Source of the DNA: a virus
Virus record (IMG/VR): IMGVR_UViG_3300037231_000218
Location: 1-38,824 of that record
Length of the DNA: 38,824 bases
Reading direction: 5' to 3' (one strand)
Shown: positions 38,683-38,824 of the stretch, one piece after another
Layout of the letters: each line of letters starts with the position of its first letter
Numbering within the stretch: the first letter of the stretch is position 1
Notes under the pieces: generated by a model
What the model was told of the DNA's origin: nothing
Seen by the model: only the letters and a program-made list of their open reading frames with translations
Databases searched by the model: none
Position numbers and translations under genes: made by a program

Positions 38683-38727
38683 TTTTTTGGAAAGATACAA
38701 AAAGTCCGCTCAAAATGAAAAAATCTG

Positions 38728-38786
38728 GCCTAAAACGGGACCATCCCGTTTTCTTCTAAACCGGTGCCGTCATACTCGCGGGTGAT
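38728..38786 (+). repeat. 59-nt modular direct repeat, right copy
   Basis: Same modules and spacing as 1866-1924: GCCT, palindrome arms AAAACGGGA/TCCCGTTTT, CTT, an 18-nt unrelated spacer and ACTCGCGGGTGAT. The core between the arms is CCA, the reverse complement of TGG in the left copy. Confidence 0.75.
38732..38752. terminator. Bidirectional intrinsic terminator candidate, right boundary
   Basis: A 9-bp stem with 3-nt loop is followed by CTTCT on the plus strand, 160 nt after the last early gene. It could end rightward early transcription, and in the other direction shield the prophage from host reading. Confidence 0.5.
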
Positions 38787-38824
38787 GAAAATACAATTAT
38801 TGTTGTCGTCGCCCCTGGCTGGTG

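Larger units (their letters stand above)
1925..38727. mobile_element. Mu-like transposable prophage (approximate limits)
   Basis: A full set of Mu-like functions lies between the two 59-nt repeat modules: MuA-like transposase, MuB-like ATPase, Ner-like and repressor regulators, gp16-like protein, gp27/gp28-like terminase, MuF-type head protein and a complete head-tail set. Inverted sites AACTGA..CGGGACAA at 1941-1959 and 38666-38682 mark the two ends. The ends themselves are unresolved: I could not find matching 5-bp target duplications. The element is about 36.8 kb, a normal size for this group. The lack of a sheath gene suggests a long flexible tail. Confidence 0.85.
38572..38824. other. 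Non-coding right prophage junction
   Basis: No gene is seen. The region contains two candidate transposase sites (38644-38682), an 8-T run, the right 59-nt repeat module with its palindrome (38728-38786) and probably host DNA from about 38787 onward. Confidence 0.65.

Noticed and set aside
1912-38786. ACTCGCGGGTGAT as a 13-bp attachment core or target duplication
   Set aside because: No tyrosine or serine integrase is present, Mu-type duplications are about 5 bp, and the 13-mer is part of a longer module with a fixed spacing to the palindrome.
1-38824. CRISPR array, tRNA or rRNA genes
   Set aside because: No regularly spaced repeats and no cloverleaf or rRNA-like sequence were noticed by eye on either strand; a tRNAscan run would settle this.

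Overview
The window holds the 3' end of a bacterial chromosomal gene for a hybrid sensor histidine kinase (1-1764), followed by an apparently complete Mu-like transposable prophage (about 1.93-38.7 kb). The host looks Gram-negative: the phage encodes lipoproteins, a likely outer-membrane beta-barrel and Sec-exported surface proteins. The Thr/Asn-rich secreted proteins, the chitobiase-C-like and FN3-like modules and the TCGTAAATCG-type intergenic repeats suggest Verrucomicrobiota or a related PVC lineage. That assignment is inference only.

Layout. The prophage has two opposed arms that meet at a genetic switch near 28.5 kb. The leftward arm (28.5 to 2.2 kb, minus strand) carries an XRE-type repressor, a DUF4177-like lipoprotein with its own terminator, a beta-barrel protein, a putative lysis region with a class-3 lipase and small membrane proteins, Mu gp27/gp28-like terminase subunits, a portal-MuF fusion, an HK97-type protease and capsid, head-tail connectors, a tail tube, a block of exported fibre/esterase/FN3 proteins, the tape measure and tail-tip proteins. 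No sheath gene is visible, so the virion is probably a siphovirus like those of B3/D3112. The rightward arm (28.5 to 38.6 kb, plus strand) carries a Ner-like regulator, small early genes, a DnaA domain-IV-like protein, the MuA-like transposase, the MuB-like ATPase, a MazG-like protein, an adenine methylase, HTH proteins and a Mu gp16-like protein.

How it works together. Two sigma70-like promoters face each other so closely at 28472-28536 that only one can be occupied, with an inverted repeat over both -10 boxes. The repressor transcript would be almost leaderless. Transposase and MuB should act on ATCGGGACA-type sites clustered at both ends. Most genes in both arms overlap by ATGA/GTGA, which points to long translationally coupled operons. 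Outside the end sites lie two direct copies of a 59-nt module containing a palindrome whose 3-nt core is inverted between the copies.

The least expected parts are a tail-region cassette of proteins with export signals, a capsid protein with an N-terminal membrane hairpin, a transposase with Glu at the second catalytic position, lipase-centred lysis without a recognisable endolysin, and a repeat family that supplies the stop codons of late genes. No tRNA, rRNA, CRISPR array or tyrosine/serine integrase was seen.
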